Made by a program: the position numbers and the translations under genes. A stretch of 64,000 nt of DNA from NCBI GenBank assembly GCA_003554945.1, contig PWHN01000102.1:22935-86934 (forward strand), given 5' to 3'. The notes below the pieces were generated by a model. The model saw only the letters and a program-made list of their open reading frames with translations. It made no database searches and was not told where the DNA came from. Positions 53,432 to 61,734 of the stretch are shown piece by piece. The stretch comes from a bacterium. Lineage in GTDB: Bacteria > T1Sed10-126. Each line of letters opens with the position of its first letter. The stretch's first letter is position 1.

Positions 53432-55306
53432 GTGCAAGTTGAAGATTATGATGTTGTCGTTGTTGGCGGCGGTCACGCCGGAGTTGAGGCAGCGGCTGCT
53501 GCTGCTCGCAACGGGGTAGAGACAATACTACTGACTGATGATTACTCCGCCCTCGGTAAAATGTCCTGTAATCCTGCCGTTGGCGGGTTGTCCAAAGGTC
53601 AAATTGTACTGGAAATCGATGCCCTTGGCGGGTTAATGGGTGCTGCGACCGAAAAAACTGGTATACAATTTAAAATGTTGAATAAAAGTAAAGGTGCTGC
53701 TGTCCAATCGCCACGAGCCCAGTGTGATCGTAAATTATATCAGCGTTGTATACAGCAAAAAGTAGAAAATATCGATCACCTGAGCGTTAGCGAAGACCGT
53801 GTGATTGATTTATTTGTAAAAAACGACACTATTACTGGCGTCAAGACGGTCTCGGGTGTTGAATACCGGGCTGATTCCGTGGTTCTGGCCACCGGTACTT
53901 TTCTGAACGGTAAAATATTTATCGGTCTGCAGAATTATCCGGGCGGTCGTCGCGGTGAGCCGGCCAGTAGCCGGCTGGCCGAACGCTTGAAGGAGTTTGG
54001 TTTTAAAACTGCGCGGCTGAAGACTGGCACCCCACCCCGTCTGGACGGGCGGACTGTTGATCTCAACCGACTGCGAGAACAGAGTGGCGACGTCCCCCCG
54101 CCTTTTTTCAGTTATTACAGGCAAAGCCAGCGGCGTAATCAACGTCCCTGCTGGTTGACGGAGACAAACCCTCGCACTCATGATATTATTCGTTCCGGTT
54201 TAGACCGCTCACCTCTCTATGGGACTGAGGAGATCGAAGGCCATGGTGTTCGCTACTGTCCCTCGATTGAAGATAAGATTGTCCGCTTTCCTGATCGAGA
54301 TTCACATAACATTTTCCTCGAACCGGAAGGGCTGCAGACGAAAGAAATCTACGCAAACGGGATGCCGACCTCGCTGCCGGTTGACGTCCAGGTTGATTTA
54401 ATCCGCAGCATTGATGGACTGGAAGAGGCTTTTATTACCCGCTGGGGCTATGCGATTGAATACGACTACATTCAGCCGACGCAACTGCACGCGACGTTAG
54501 AGACGCAAGATATTGACGGTCTCTTTTTAGCCGGCCAAATTAATGGCACAACCGGTTACGAGGAGGCCGCTGGCCAGGGACTGGTCGCAGGAGTAAATGC
54601 AGCAGCCCGGAGTAAGGGAGAAGAAGATTTCGTGCTCCAGCGGACAGAGGCCTATATAGGCGTTTTAATAGATGACCTGGTCACAAAAGGAACAAACGAA
54701 CCGTATCGCATGTTTACCAGCCGAGCTGAGCACAGGCTGCAGCTCCGCTATGACAACGCCCACTACAGGCTTTTGCCGCGGGCCGCTGCCCGGGGACTTG
54801 TTTCACGTGAAACAATCAAGGCTTTTGAGCGCGAGCAAGCGCAGCGGGATGAACGGGCCGATCAGCTCGACAAAAAGAGAGTATCCCCCGGTTCAGAGGC
54901 AGAAAAAAAGTTGTCGAAGGCAATTAACGAGCAGCTCGACCTTGACGAGGGCAAAGCGCTGTCGGAGCTTCTGAAACGGCCCGAGGTAGATGTACAGAAG
55001 CTGCAGGAGGCGGGCTTAATTGAGCTTGATCTGAACCAGAGAGTTCTGGAGCACCTGGGGGTTGAAATTAAGTATGAAGGTTATATCAAGCGTCAGCAGC
55101 GGCAGGTGCAGAAGCAGCGGCGGTTGGAAGAAAAAAAGATACCAACGGGTTTTTCTTATGATAAGCTCTCTGAGTTGAGTAACGAATCTATTGAAAAATT
55201 AAGCCGGGTCCGTCCGGATACGGTTGGTCAGGCGGAGCGTATTCCCGGGATCAAGCCGACCGACGTTCAGATAATCATGGCCCATTTAAAAGGGAGCGGT
55301 AGTTAG
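53432..55306 (+). CDS. mnmG: tRNA uridine-5-carboxymethylaminomethyl modification enzyme MnmG
   Basis: This 624-residue FAD enzyme, partner of MnmE, modifies U34. The FAD motif GGGHAGVEAAAAAARNG (about residues 12-28), CNPAVGGLSKGQIV, LKTGTPPRLDG and INGTTGYEEAAGQGL are intact. GTG 53432 with GGAGG upstream starts it. A perfect parS site lies within the coding sequence at 54799-54814, encoding part of VSRET. It is followed by rsmG, parA and parB. Confidence 0.96.
   Translation: MQVEDYDVVVVGGGHAGVEAAAAAARNGVETILLTDDYSALGKMSCNPAVGGLSKGQIVLEIDALGGLMGAATEKTGIQFKMLNKSKGAAVQSPRAQCDRKLYQRCIQQKVENIDHLSVSEDRVIDLFVKNDTITGVKTVSGVEYRADSVVLATGTFLNGKIFIGLQNYPGGRRGEPASSRLAERLKEFGFKTARLKTGTPPRLDGRTVDLNRLREQSGDVPPPFFSYYRQSQRRNQRPCWLTETNPRTHDIIRSGLDRSPLYGTEEIEGHGVRYCPSIEDKIVRFPDRDSHNIFLEPEGLQTKEIYANGMPTSLPVDVQVDLIRSIDGLEEAFITRWGYAIEYDYIQPTQLHATLETQDIDGLFLAGQINGTTGYEEAAGQGLVAGVNAAARSKGEEDFVLQRTEAYIGVLIDDLVTKGTNEPYRMFTSRAEHRLQLRYDNAHYRLLPRAAARGLVSRETIKAFEREQAQRDERADQLDKKRVSPGSEAEKKLSKAINEQLDLDEGKALSELLKRPEVDVQKLQEAGLIELDLNQRVLEHLGVEIKYEGYIKRQQRQVQKQRRLEEKKIPTGFSYDKLSELSNESIEKLSRVRPDTVGQAERIPGIKPTDVQIIMAHLKGSGS
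54799..54814. other. parS: parS site inside mnmG
   Basis: TGTTTCACGTGAAACA matches the Bacillus-type parS consensus exactly and is a perfect 16-base palindrome. ParB is expected to bind it; the parB gene is 2.7 kb downstream. Confidence 0.93.
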
Positions 55307-55951
55307 TCAGAACAGTTCACATCAGACATTGAGCCAGGGGACACGGATAAACACAGATAGCCACAGATTATGACAGGCTATTCAGAGATAGGGGCTTAAA
55401 TAAAACATTTGCATAACAGTGGCTGTAACGTCTCGAATTTATTCCGGTGAACCTTTCGAATTAAGCCCGTGAATCCAAACCCCTTAATTGACGTTGAAGT
55501 GGTTTTAAATCCAGCAAATCAGAATTTTATCCTGTCCAATATGTTTTTGATTTTGAGAGGATTGTTTTCCCGTTTGTAATTCGATAAATCACATGGAATT
55601 ATCGTGAGACGTTACAAGTGGCGGATTAGTTAGTAGGTGAGCCGCCAACTATGTTGGCGGCTCGCTGCTGCCTTGCAGACGGTTTATGCCAAAAACCAAT
55701 CCACAGCCTCATTTAGCCCGGATTATGTTCGTAAATGAAGTTTTCGTGCATAGGCCGGGTAGTATGGATTTGGCGGGTCAAGTAACGACCTGGCGGACTT
55801 TTTGGAGTGGACTTAATAATATTTTGATTATTGTGGGTTGTATTGCCCTAACTGCGTGTGAGCCCTGCTGTCGTATAAGGAAAACGAGTTGAGTAATCTG
55901 GCTGCTGCCGGTTATAGTTCGCAATAGACAGATTGGAAGTGATGTTAACTT
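55307..55951. other. Intergenic region before rsmG, repeats only
   Basis: A hairpin GAGCCGCCAAC/GTTGGCGGCTC (55639-55663) and a degraded family D palindrome (55714-55760, TAGCCCGGATTATG...GCATAGGCCGGG) are visible. Short ORFs here overlap these repeats and are not convincing genes. Confidence 0.55.
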
Positions 55952-56524
55952 ATGGAGCTGGAAGGATTTGACCCCGGGGATCCTGATCTGCAACGGTTGA
56001 GTCTGCTGCTGGCCCGGATTGGCAGGCAGTTTGCCCAGGTGGGATTGACGGATCCGGATGTGATCATGGAAAAATTAATCTGCCGCAGTCTGCTGGCTCT
56101 ACCGCTGCTCAAGCAAGCTGAAACTATCTATGATATTGGCGGCGGTGTGGGGATACCCTCGCTGCCGCTGGCCTTGAAACGTCGGGGCGGCCGGGTTATA
56201 CTGATTGAGCCTCACCGGAAAGCCTGTTCGTTTGCCGGCTGGCTGGCCAGTAAGTTTGAGTCTGTAAACTTAGAAATTATTAACCGGCCGCTTGAAGAAG
56301 TTGATTTTACCGAACTGCCGTCCGGCCAGGCAGTTTCCCGGGCTGCGCTGGGAATGGCTGAGCTGCTCGAGCTGCTGCCGCCAACTGTTGATCCGGTTAT
56401 AAAATGGTCTGGCGATAAGCCAGAGGCTGATGTAGAATCTAAAAAAAGAAAAATTAGCAGAGAAGAGGTAAGGTTTAAAAATATAATTCAGCAGTTTCTG
56501 GTCGCCAGAGTCGAAACCGATTAA
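55952..56524 (+). CDS. rsmG: 16S rRNA (guanine527-N7)-methyltransferase RsmG, divergent
   Basis: This 190-residue Rossmann methyltransferase sits in the rsmG position between mnmG and parA. The SAM motif is YDIGGGVGIPSLPLAL, in place of the usual DIGSGAGFPG. Later motifs are LIEPHRKACSF and VSRAALGMAELL, in place of ARAVA. It is shorter than usual (about 210-240). Position and fold favour RsmG, but the substitutions leave activity open. Confidence 0.75.
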   Translation: MELEGFDPGDPDLQRLSLLLARIGRQFAQVGLTDPDVIMEKLICRSLLALPLLKQAETIYDIGGGVGIPSLPLALKRRGGRVILIEPHRKACSFAGWLASKFESVNLEIINRPLEEVDFTELPSGQAVSRAALGMAELLELLPPTVDPVIKWSGDKPEADVESKKRKISREEVRFKNIIQQFLVARVETD

Positions 56525-56608
56525 TCGGCAGTAAAATATGTTGATAGTATGTTTTTTTACATCAAACCCAGATCTCATAATCATGATTCTGTGTGAACCA
56601 CACTTATT

Positions 56609-56650
56609 TAACCCGTCCTATGCATAGGGTTCATGCATAGGCCGGGCTAA
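56609..56650. repeat. Family D palindrome
   Basis: CCTATGCAT (56617-56625) and ATGCATAGG (56633-56641) flank AGGGTTC, set between TAACCCG-like and CCGGGCTAA edges. A 28-base stretch is shared exactly with the copy near 59000. Confidence 0.7.
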
Positions 56651-56682
56651 GTTATTCGGTGTTTGATTGTTATAGTGTCGGA

Positions 56683-56698
56683 TGTTTCACGTGAAACA
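56683..56698. other. parS: parS site upstream of parA
   Basis: TGTTTCACGTGAAACA, identical to the site in mnmG, lies 94 bases before the parA start. ParB bound here could also affect parAB expression. Confidence 0.93.
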
Positions 56699-56791
56699 TT
56701 TTGGTGGGCCAGCAAGATCAAGTGATATAGGCCGGATCGGAAGTCAGAGGTTAAGCGGGGATAATAATGTCAGCAAGGGTGGATAATCGGA

Positions 56792-57553
56792 ATGAGTAAA
56801 AATTATGCAATTGCAATGCAGAAGGGGGGAGTAGGGAAGACAACGAGTGCAATCAACCTGGCGGCGGGGTTTGCCTTTGCCGATTATCGGACATTGTTAG
56901 TTGATCTTGATCCGCAAGGCAATACCACCAGTGGTATAACCGCTTTGTTTGAAGAAGTGTCGGGAGGCGCTTATGAACTTCTGACGGGTGCAATACCAGT
57001 AGAAGAAGCAATTATTGAGACAAGCCTCAATAGTCTATCCCTGCTGCCGTCCGGTCCGGATTTGAACAGTTTGCGCGCTGATATGGCCCGCTCGAACAGT
57101 GATTTTACGGAGTTAAAGCAGGGGCTGGAAGAAATAAGAGCTGAATATGATAGAATAATAATAGACTGTCCGCCGTCCCTGGGGCCCTTAACGTTGAATG
57201 CTTTTGCGGCGGTTAATGAGGTGCTGATTCCGCTGCAGGCTGAGTATTACGCACTGGAGGGATTAAGTCAGTTATATTCAACGATAGAGCGGGTGCAGGA
57301 ACGGTTGAATCCCCGCTTAAAACTGTTTGCCATTTTATTAACCATGTATGACCGCCGGACTAATCTAGCCCGGGACGTGCGCGAAGAGGTCGAAAAATTC
57401 TTTTCCGGGCAAGTGTTAAAAACGTCCATCCCGAGGAACGTAAAAATAAGCGAAGCCCCCGGTTATGGTAAGCCGGTGATATTGCATGCGCCGCTCTCAC
57501 GGGGGAGCAAATCATATCTAAGAGCTACTGAAGAGGTGATTTATCGTGAGTAA
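56792..57553 (+). CDS. parA: Chromosome partitioning ATPase ParA (Soj)
   Basis: This 253-residue ATPase has the deviant Walker A KGGVGKTTSAINLA (about residues 11-24), Walker A' LLVDLDPQGNTTSG and Walker B DRIIIDCPPSLG. It works with ParB and parS to move origins apart and may influence DnaA. ATG 56792 is used. The gene overlaps parB by 8 bases. Confidence 0.95.
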   Translation: MSKNYAIAMQKGGVGKTTSAINLAAGFAFADYRTLLVDLDPQGNTTSGITALFEEVSGGAYELLTGAIPVEEAIIETSLNSLSLLPSGPDLNSLRADMARSNSDFTELKQGLEEIRAEYDRIIIDCPPSLGPLTLNAFAAVNEVLIPLQAEYYALEGLSQLYSTIERVQERLNPRLKLFAILLTMYDRRTNLARDVREEVEKFFSGQVLKTSIPRNVKISEAPGYGKPVILHAPLSRGSKSYLRATEEVIYRE

Positions 57554-58424
57554 CAGTGGTCTCGGTCGGGGGCTGGATGCACTGCTCCCCGAAGCGGGAG
57601 AAGATGAAATTGATGGTAAGTTTAAAAAGGTTCCGGTTGATTTGCTGGAGCCCAACCCCGATCAACCCCGGCAGCATTTTGGCCGCCAGGAGCTGGAAGA
57701 GCTTGTCGCTTCAATTGAAGAGCAGGGGGTTATCGAGCCGCTGCTGGTGCGTCCGCTCAGCGAAAGTGACCAGGTATACGAGCTGGTGGCCGGCGAGAGG
57801 CGCTGGCGGGCGGCCGTGCAGGCGGGGCTGGAGAGGGTGCCGGTGATTGTGCGGGAGCTCAGCGACCAGCGGGCCCTGACCCTGTCGCTGGTTGAAAATA
57901 TTCAACGTGAGGATTTAAATCCGATTGAGGAAGCGGAGGCATACAGACGGTTGATGGGCGAGCAGGAGTGGGGGCAGCAGCAATTAGCAGAAGCGGTCGG
58001 CAAGAGCCGCAGTGCCGTCGCGAATCGATTGCGACTGCTGGAGCTGCCGGAGGAAGTGCAGGAAGCACTGCAGGAAGGGGAAATATCAGCCGGTCACGCC
58101 CGTCCTTTGACTTCATTGGATGAAGAGTCAGCAGTAAAGTTAATGGAGAAAATTAAAAGTAGAGGCTTAAGCGTTCGCCAGGTCGAACAAACAGTAAGCC
58201 GTCTTAAAGAAAAAGAAGAGGAGCCGGAGGAAGAGACAGAAGAGGAAAAACCCCGGCCTCAGCCAGAGTTTCGTGAACTGGAGGCGGAGTTAGAAGCATC
58301 TATTGGGGCACCGGTGGAAATACAGACGGAGGACCGGAAAAGCGGTCAGATCTTGATTCATTTCAACAATCCGGAAGAGTTCGAACTACTCCGTGATCGA
58401 ATAAAGAATTTAGATTTAGAATAG
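57546..58424 (+). CDS. parB: Chromosome partitioning protein ParB (Spo0J)
   Basis: This 292-residue CTPase/DNA clamp protein starts GLGRGLDALLPE and has the N-terminal domain with LVAGERRWRAAVQAG and the ENIQREDLNPIEEA box, a helix-turn-helix (QQLAEAVGKSRSAVANRLRLL), an acidic linker rich in Glu (about 220-240) and a C-terminal dimer domain. It starts at GTG 57546 inside parA. Two perfect parS sites lie upstream. Confidence 0.95.
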   Translation: MSNSGLGRGLDALLPEAGEDEIDGKFKKVPVDLLEPNPDQPRQHFGRQELEELVASIEEQGVIEPLLVRPLSESDQVYELVAGERRWRAAVQAGLERVPVIVRELSDQRALTLSLVENIQREDLNPIEEAEAYRRLMGEQEWGQQQLAEAVGKSRSAVANRLRLLELPEEVQEALQEGEISAGHARPLTSLDEESAVKLMEKIKSRGLSVRQVEQTVSRLKEKEEEPEEETEEEKPRPQPEFRELEAELEASIGAPVEIQTEDRKSGQILIHFNNPEEFELLRDRIKNLDLE

Positions 58425-58561
58425 CAAATCAAACTTCTTATCTTTATTGAGAAACTTGCTGACAATTGGCTACTCAAAGATTTTGGTAGTTATTTAAGTA
58501 GCCCAATTAAAGTTTATGGATATTTAGTAACTGCATAGCGTCGTTGCGCAATTGTGGAAAC

Positions 58562-58675
58562 GTATGACGCCCCCGGGCGTCATACAACGCTCGTCAGTGC
58601 GGAACATGATCCGCAATCTATGTTTATGGTTTTGAACTAAAGGTTGTCATTGCGGGCCCCGACCCGCAATCCATT
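58562..58675. repeat. Hairpin plus two family A partial copies
   Basis: GTATGACGCC-CCCG-GGCGTCATAC is followed by GTCAGTGCGG...CCGCAATCTATG and GTCATTGCGGGCC...CCCGCAATCCATTT. Confidence 0.6.
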
Positions 58676-58991
58676 TTTACGGTCTTCGGTTTTCCGCACT
58701 TGTGTTCCTCTGCACTTGACCTTGCCTAATCTCCTCACCACCTAATATCCTAATTTCCTCTTTTTGGAGCCTGACCGATCAAGGTCAAGTTCAAGATGGA
58801 TTCCGGCTCGGGGGCCGGAGTGCTCGAAGTGGCGAGCGAGCGATGGGGCGAAAAGGCGCAAGACCGATCAAGGTCAAATTCAAGATGGATTCTGTGTCGT
58901 TTGTCTGCAACGATAGAACCCGGAATGTTTTGTCATGGCCCCGCTCTAAACAAGTATGATATTTAAAACGCAGTAGAAATTAATTGTTCGC

Positions 58992-59060
58992 TAACCCGGC
59001 CTATGCATAGGGTTCATGCATAGGCCGCCCAAAGGGCCGCCCATTTGTCAAATGGGCGGG
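58992..59060. repeat. Family D compound palindrome
   Basis: GGCCTATGCAT (58998-59008) and ATGCATAGGCC (59016-59026) flank AGGGTTC. A second palindrome, CCGCCCATTTG/CAAATGGGCGG (59037-59059), follows with a one-base loop. Confidence 0.7.
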
Positions 59061-59195
59061 GTTAACCCACCGAGCTCTTTACTGGGAAAAAGCTGGATGT
59101 CCTTCGGATGGATAATTCACGGTTGTTATGCTGTGGTGCATTATTCGGGCTAAGGTAGAAAAAAGGATTTCAACAGAGGCAGTTTAATTAGAAGG

Positions 59196-60236
59196 TCAGA
59201 CAAGACGGTCCAGTAGTTTTGGTATGTCAGCGAGGCGGACTTCCTGGGCGTCGGGGACATTTTCTTTCACTTGCTTGGGCATCCCAAAGACAGAGCAGGA
59301 CTCCTCGTCCTGGTAGAGGACAGTGCCGCCTGCTTCAGAAATGTGTTTGGCGCCGTCGCGGCCATCCTTACCCATTCCAGTAAGGACAATTCCCAGTAAT
59401 TTGTTGTTAAAGTATGAGGCGGCGGTTTCAAATAGCGGATCGACGGCGGGCCGCTGGAAGTTAATTTCCTCCTCCTGGTTAAGCTCTACAGGAACGCCGC
59501 GGGAAGAGCCGCGGGCACTAACGACCATGTGGTAGTCGCCGGGGGCGAGCAGGACTTCTCCGGAACTAACGCGATCTTTTTCTTTTGCTTCCCGCACTTT
59601 TAGTTTTGAAATTTCATCAAGTCCTTTAGAAAAGTGAGTGGTAAAGAGCGGGGGCATGTGCTGGCAGATAAGAATAGGAGGTAAATCTGGATTCATGTAT
59701 TCAAAAATTTCACGAAGAGCTTTAGTGCCGCCGGTGGAGGAGCCGATAACGATGAGATCGACTGTCGAGGGAAGCGAGACGTCAATTTCTTCTTTTTCTT
59801 TCTCAGCTCTTTTTTCTTCGACCTTCAGCGGTTTCACATTAGCTTCCGCAGCAGCGTGAAGTTTGGGGAGCAAATCGTCGGAGAGGGCCTTAATCGAATC
59901 TCTTGAGTCGCCGGCCGGTTTTCCGACGACATCGACCGCGCCAAGTTCAAGTGCCCTTATCCCTTTTTTGGAATTACTCTGAGTCAGGCTGGAGACCATG
60001 ATAACAGGAAGTGGATAATTTTCCATGAGGCTCTTAAGGAAGCTAATCCCGTCAAGCCGGGGCATTTCGACGTCCAGGGTGAGGACATCCGGTTTCTTTT
60101 TAAAGATCATTTCGCGGGCTTTGTAGGGATCTCCAGCCTTGCCGACCACTTCAAATTCCGGATCGGAGTTAATAATCTCTTCCAATACGGAACGGGCAAT
60201 AACAGAGTCGTCAACAATTCCAACTTTAGTTACCAT
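59196..60236 (-). CDS. cheB: Chemotaxis protein-glutamate methylesterase CheB
   Basis: This 346-residue enzyme removes methyl groups from chemoreceptors (and can deamidate Gln). The receiver domain (about residues 1-120) has the acidic pair in VGIVDDSVIARS and the phospho-Asp in LTLDVEMPRLDG. The esterase domain (about 155-346) has GSSTGG with the catalytic Ser, CQHMPPLFT and GMGKDGRDGA. TAGGAG precedes the ATG at 60236. It is last in the minus-strand series mcp-cheR-cheW-cheB. Confidence 0.95.
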   Translation of the reverse strand: MVTKVGIVDDSVIARSVLEEIINSDPEFEVVGKAGDPYKAREMIFKKKPDVLTLDVEMPRLDGISFLKSLMENYPLPVIMVSSLTQSNSKKGIRALELGAVDVVGKPAGDSRDSIKALSDDLLPKLHAAAEANVKPLKVEEKRAEKEKEEIDVSLPSTVDLIVIGSSTGGTKALREIFEYMNPDLPPILICQHMPPLFTTHFSKGLDEISKLKVREAKEKDRVSSGEVLLAPGDYHMVVSARGSSRGVPVELNQEEEINFQRPAVDPLFETAASYFNNKLLGIVLTGMGKDGRDGAKHISEAGGTVLYQDEESCSVFGMPKQVKENVPDAQEVRLADIPKLLDRLV

Positions 60237-60269
60237 TAAGCATTATCTCCTAATTTATCTGCTGAGGAG

Positions 60270-60791
60270 TTACTCTTCGTGTTGTTCTGCTGCGGCGACG
60301 AGTTCATCGACTTCTTCTTCAGCAAGAATTTTTTCAAGCTCAAGCAGGATGTAGACTTCGTCCTCTTTCTTGCCAATACCGGCGATAAATTTAACCTGGA
60401 CCTGGCTGGACATTGAGGGGGCGGGGTCGATCTCCTCGTCTGCGAATTCGAGAACTTCTTCCACCCGGTCAACAATCAGGCCGGTCTGTATTTCGTCGAG
60501 AGAGACGACAATGATACAGGTCTTCTTATCGTATTCCCGCTCCTCCATGCCAAATTTTTTCCGCAGGTCGATAACCGGAATGACGGTGCCCCGGAGGTTG
60601 ATAACTCCCTTGACGTAGTCAGCGGTCTGGGGGACCTCAGTGTATTCCTGAATTTCAATTATATCTCCAATTGGCCGGATAGGGACCCCGTAAAACTCGT
60701 CTTTCAATTTAATAGTAAGGTATTTACCAGCCAGTTCATGTTCAAAAGATCGGTCGTCGTCTTGCTTAACGCTAGCCGCAGCGTCTGCCAT
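60270..60791 (-). CDS. cheW: Chemotaxis adaptor CheW
   Basis: This 173-residue SH3-like adaptor links chemoreceptors to CheA. The family pattern is visible: YLTIKLKDEFYGVPI, VKGVINLRGTVIPVIDLRKKFG, and GLIVDRVEEVLEF. It has acidic extensions at both ends. GGAGG precedes ATG 60791. No CheA or CheY gene is in the window. Confidence 0.94.
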   Translation of the reverse strand: MADAAASVKQDDDRSFEHELAGKYLTIKLKDEFYGVPIRPIGDIIEIQEYTEVPQTADYVKGVINLRGTVIPVIDLRKKFGMEEREYDKKTCIIVVSLDEIQTGLIVDRVEEVLEFADEEIDPAPSMSSQVQVKFIAGIGKKEDEVYILLELEKILAEEEVDELVAAAEQHEE

Positions 60792-60903
60792 AGTAGTTAC
60801 CTCCCATGAGAGTGAAAAATTTTTCTGTTAGAAAACATTTTACCATTTTTTGGTGGACATAAAAATAATTGTTTTTGAGTAAGTTTGTAATACAGAGTCC
60901 TGA

Positions 60904-61734
60904 TTATCTCTTTTGAAAAATCGAGGGACTAATTTTTTCCAGCGAGTGCTCGATTTCATGAAGAGACTCAGTGTGACTTATTATCAGATGTCCGTTGTCG
61001 GCAAGTAGCTCAGTGCTGTTGTCGATGACATTTTGAATCATTTCATTATCAAAGTAAATCAAAACATTTTTAAGGACGATCAAATCGAACTTACGGCTGA
61101 ACGGATTGGATTTAAAGGTTAGATTAAACTGTCGGAAGTATACCTTACGGCGAATATCACGATTAACCTGAAAGTTACCCTGTGGATCCCGGTCGAAATA
61201 ACGGCTGACAAATTGCGAGTTATACTTTTTAACCGGTTGAAGGTCGCGGTTGTGATAAATACCACGAGAGCCGCGACGCAGGACTTCCTCAGAGATATCT
61301 GAGGCCAGGACCCGGTAGCGGGGGTAAGTGGAGTGGTTGCGGTGAGCTTCTTCCAGGAGGATGGCCATGGTGTAGGGTTCTTCGCCGGAAGAGCAGGCGC
61401 CCGACCAGATGCGAATTTCGTTTTTACCGCGCCAGGCGGGTATAAGTTCTTCCTCCATAAAGTGCCAGTGCTTGGGTTCGCGAAAAAACTTCGTCTTGTT
61501 GGTAGTAATAGCGTCGAGGAAGTAGGGGACCTCGTCCGGATTATCACGGAGGTGGCGGGCGTATTCAGCCACGTCTTCCAGCTCAAGGTTGCGCACCCGG
61601 CGCTGGAGTTTAGATTTGAGCGAATAGATCTTGGATTCGGGAAAATAAATCCCGTATTCCTCGTGGACATGCTGGCGAATCCAAGCTAATGGTTCCTCGT
61701 GAACAGCTTGTCTGGTCGGTTTCTCTTTTTTCAA
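60904..61734 (-). CDS. cheR: Chemoreceptor glutamate methyltransferase CheR
   Basis: This 276-residue SAM-dependent enzyme methylates receptor glutamates. The N-terminal helical domain is followed by the methyltransferase domain with [33 protein letters not shown] and [16 protein letters not shown]. The start is TTG 61734, overlapping the receptor stop by four bases, so the receptor and its methyltransferase are translationally coupled. Confidence 0.94.
   Translation of the reverse strand: MKKEKPTRQAVHEEPLAWIRQHVHEEYGIYFPESKIYSLKSKLQRRVRNLELEDVAEYARHLRDNPDEVPYFLDAITTNKTKFFREPKHWHFMEEELIPAWRGKNEIRIWSGACSSGEEPYTMAILLEEAHRNHSTYPRYRVLASDISEEVLRRGSRGIYHNRDLQPVKKYNSQFVSRYFDRDPQGNFQVNRDIRRKVYFRQFNLTFKSNPFSRKFDLIVLKNVLIYFDNEMIQNVIDNSTELLADNGHLIISHTESLHEIEHSLEKISPSIFQKR

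Larger units (their letters stand above)
58425..59195. other. Long intergenic region full of repeats, no gene seen
   Basis: It contains a hairpin GTATGACGCC/GGCGTCATAC (58562-58585), family A pieces (58593-58622, 58646-58675, 58790-58821, 58872-58900) and family D palindromes (58992-59060 and 59108-59154). It separates the converging parB and cheB genes. Confidence 0.6.

Noticed and set aside
55686-55892. 68-codon plus-strand ORF before rsmG
   Set aside because: It runs through a family D palindrome and lacks a ribosome site; the Cys-rich end looks accidental.
58425-59195. Possible CRISPR array in the parB-cheB gap
   Set aside because: The repeats are palindromes of unequal length and spacing with no regular unique spacers, and no cas gene is near.
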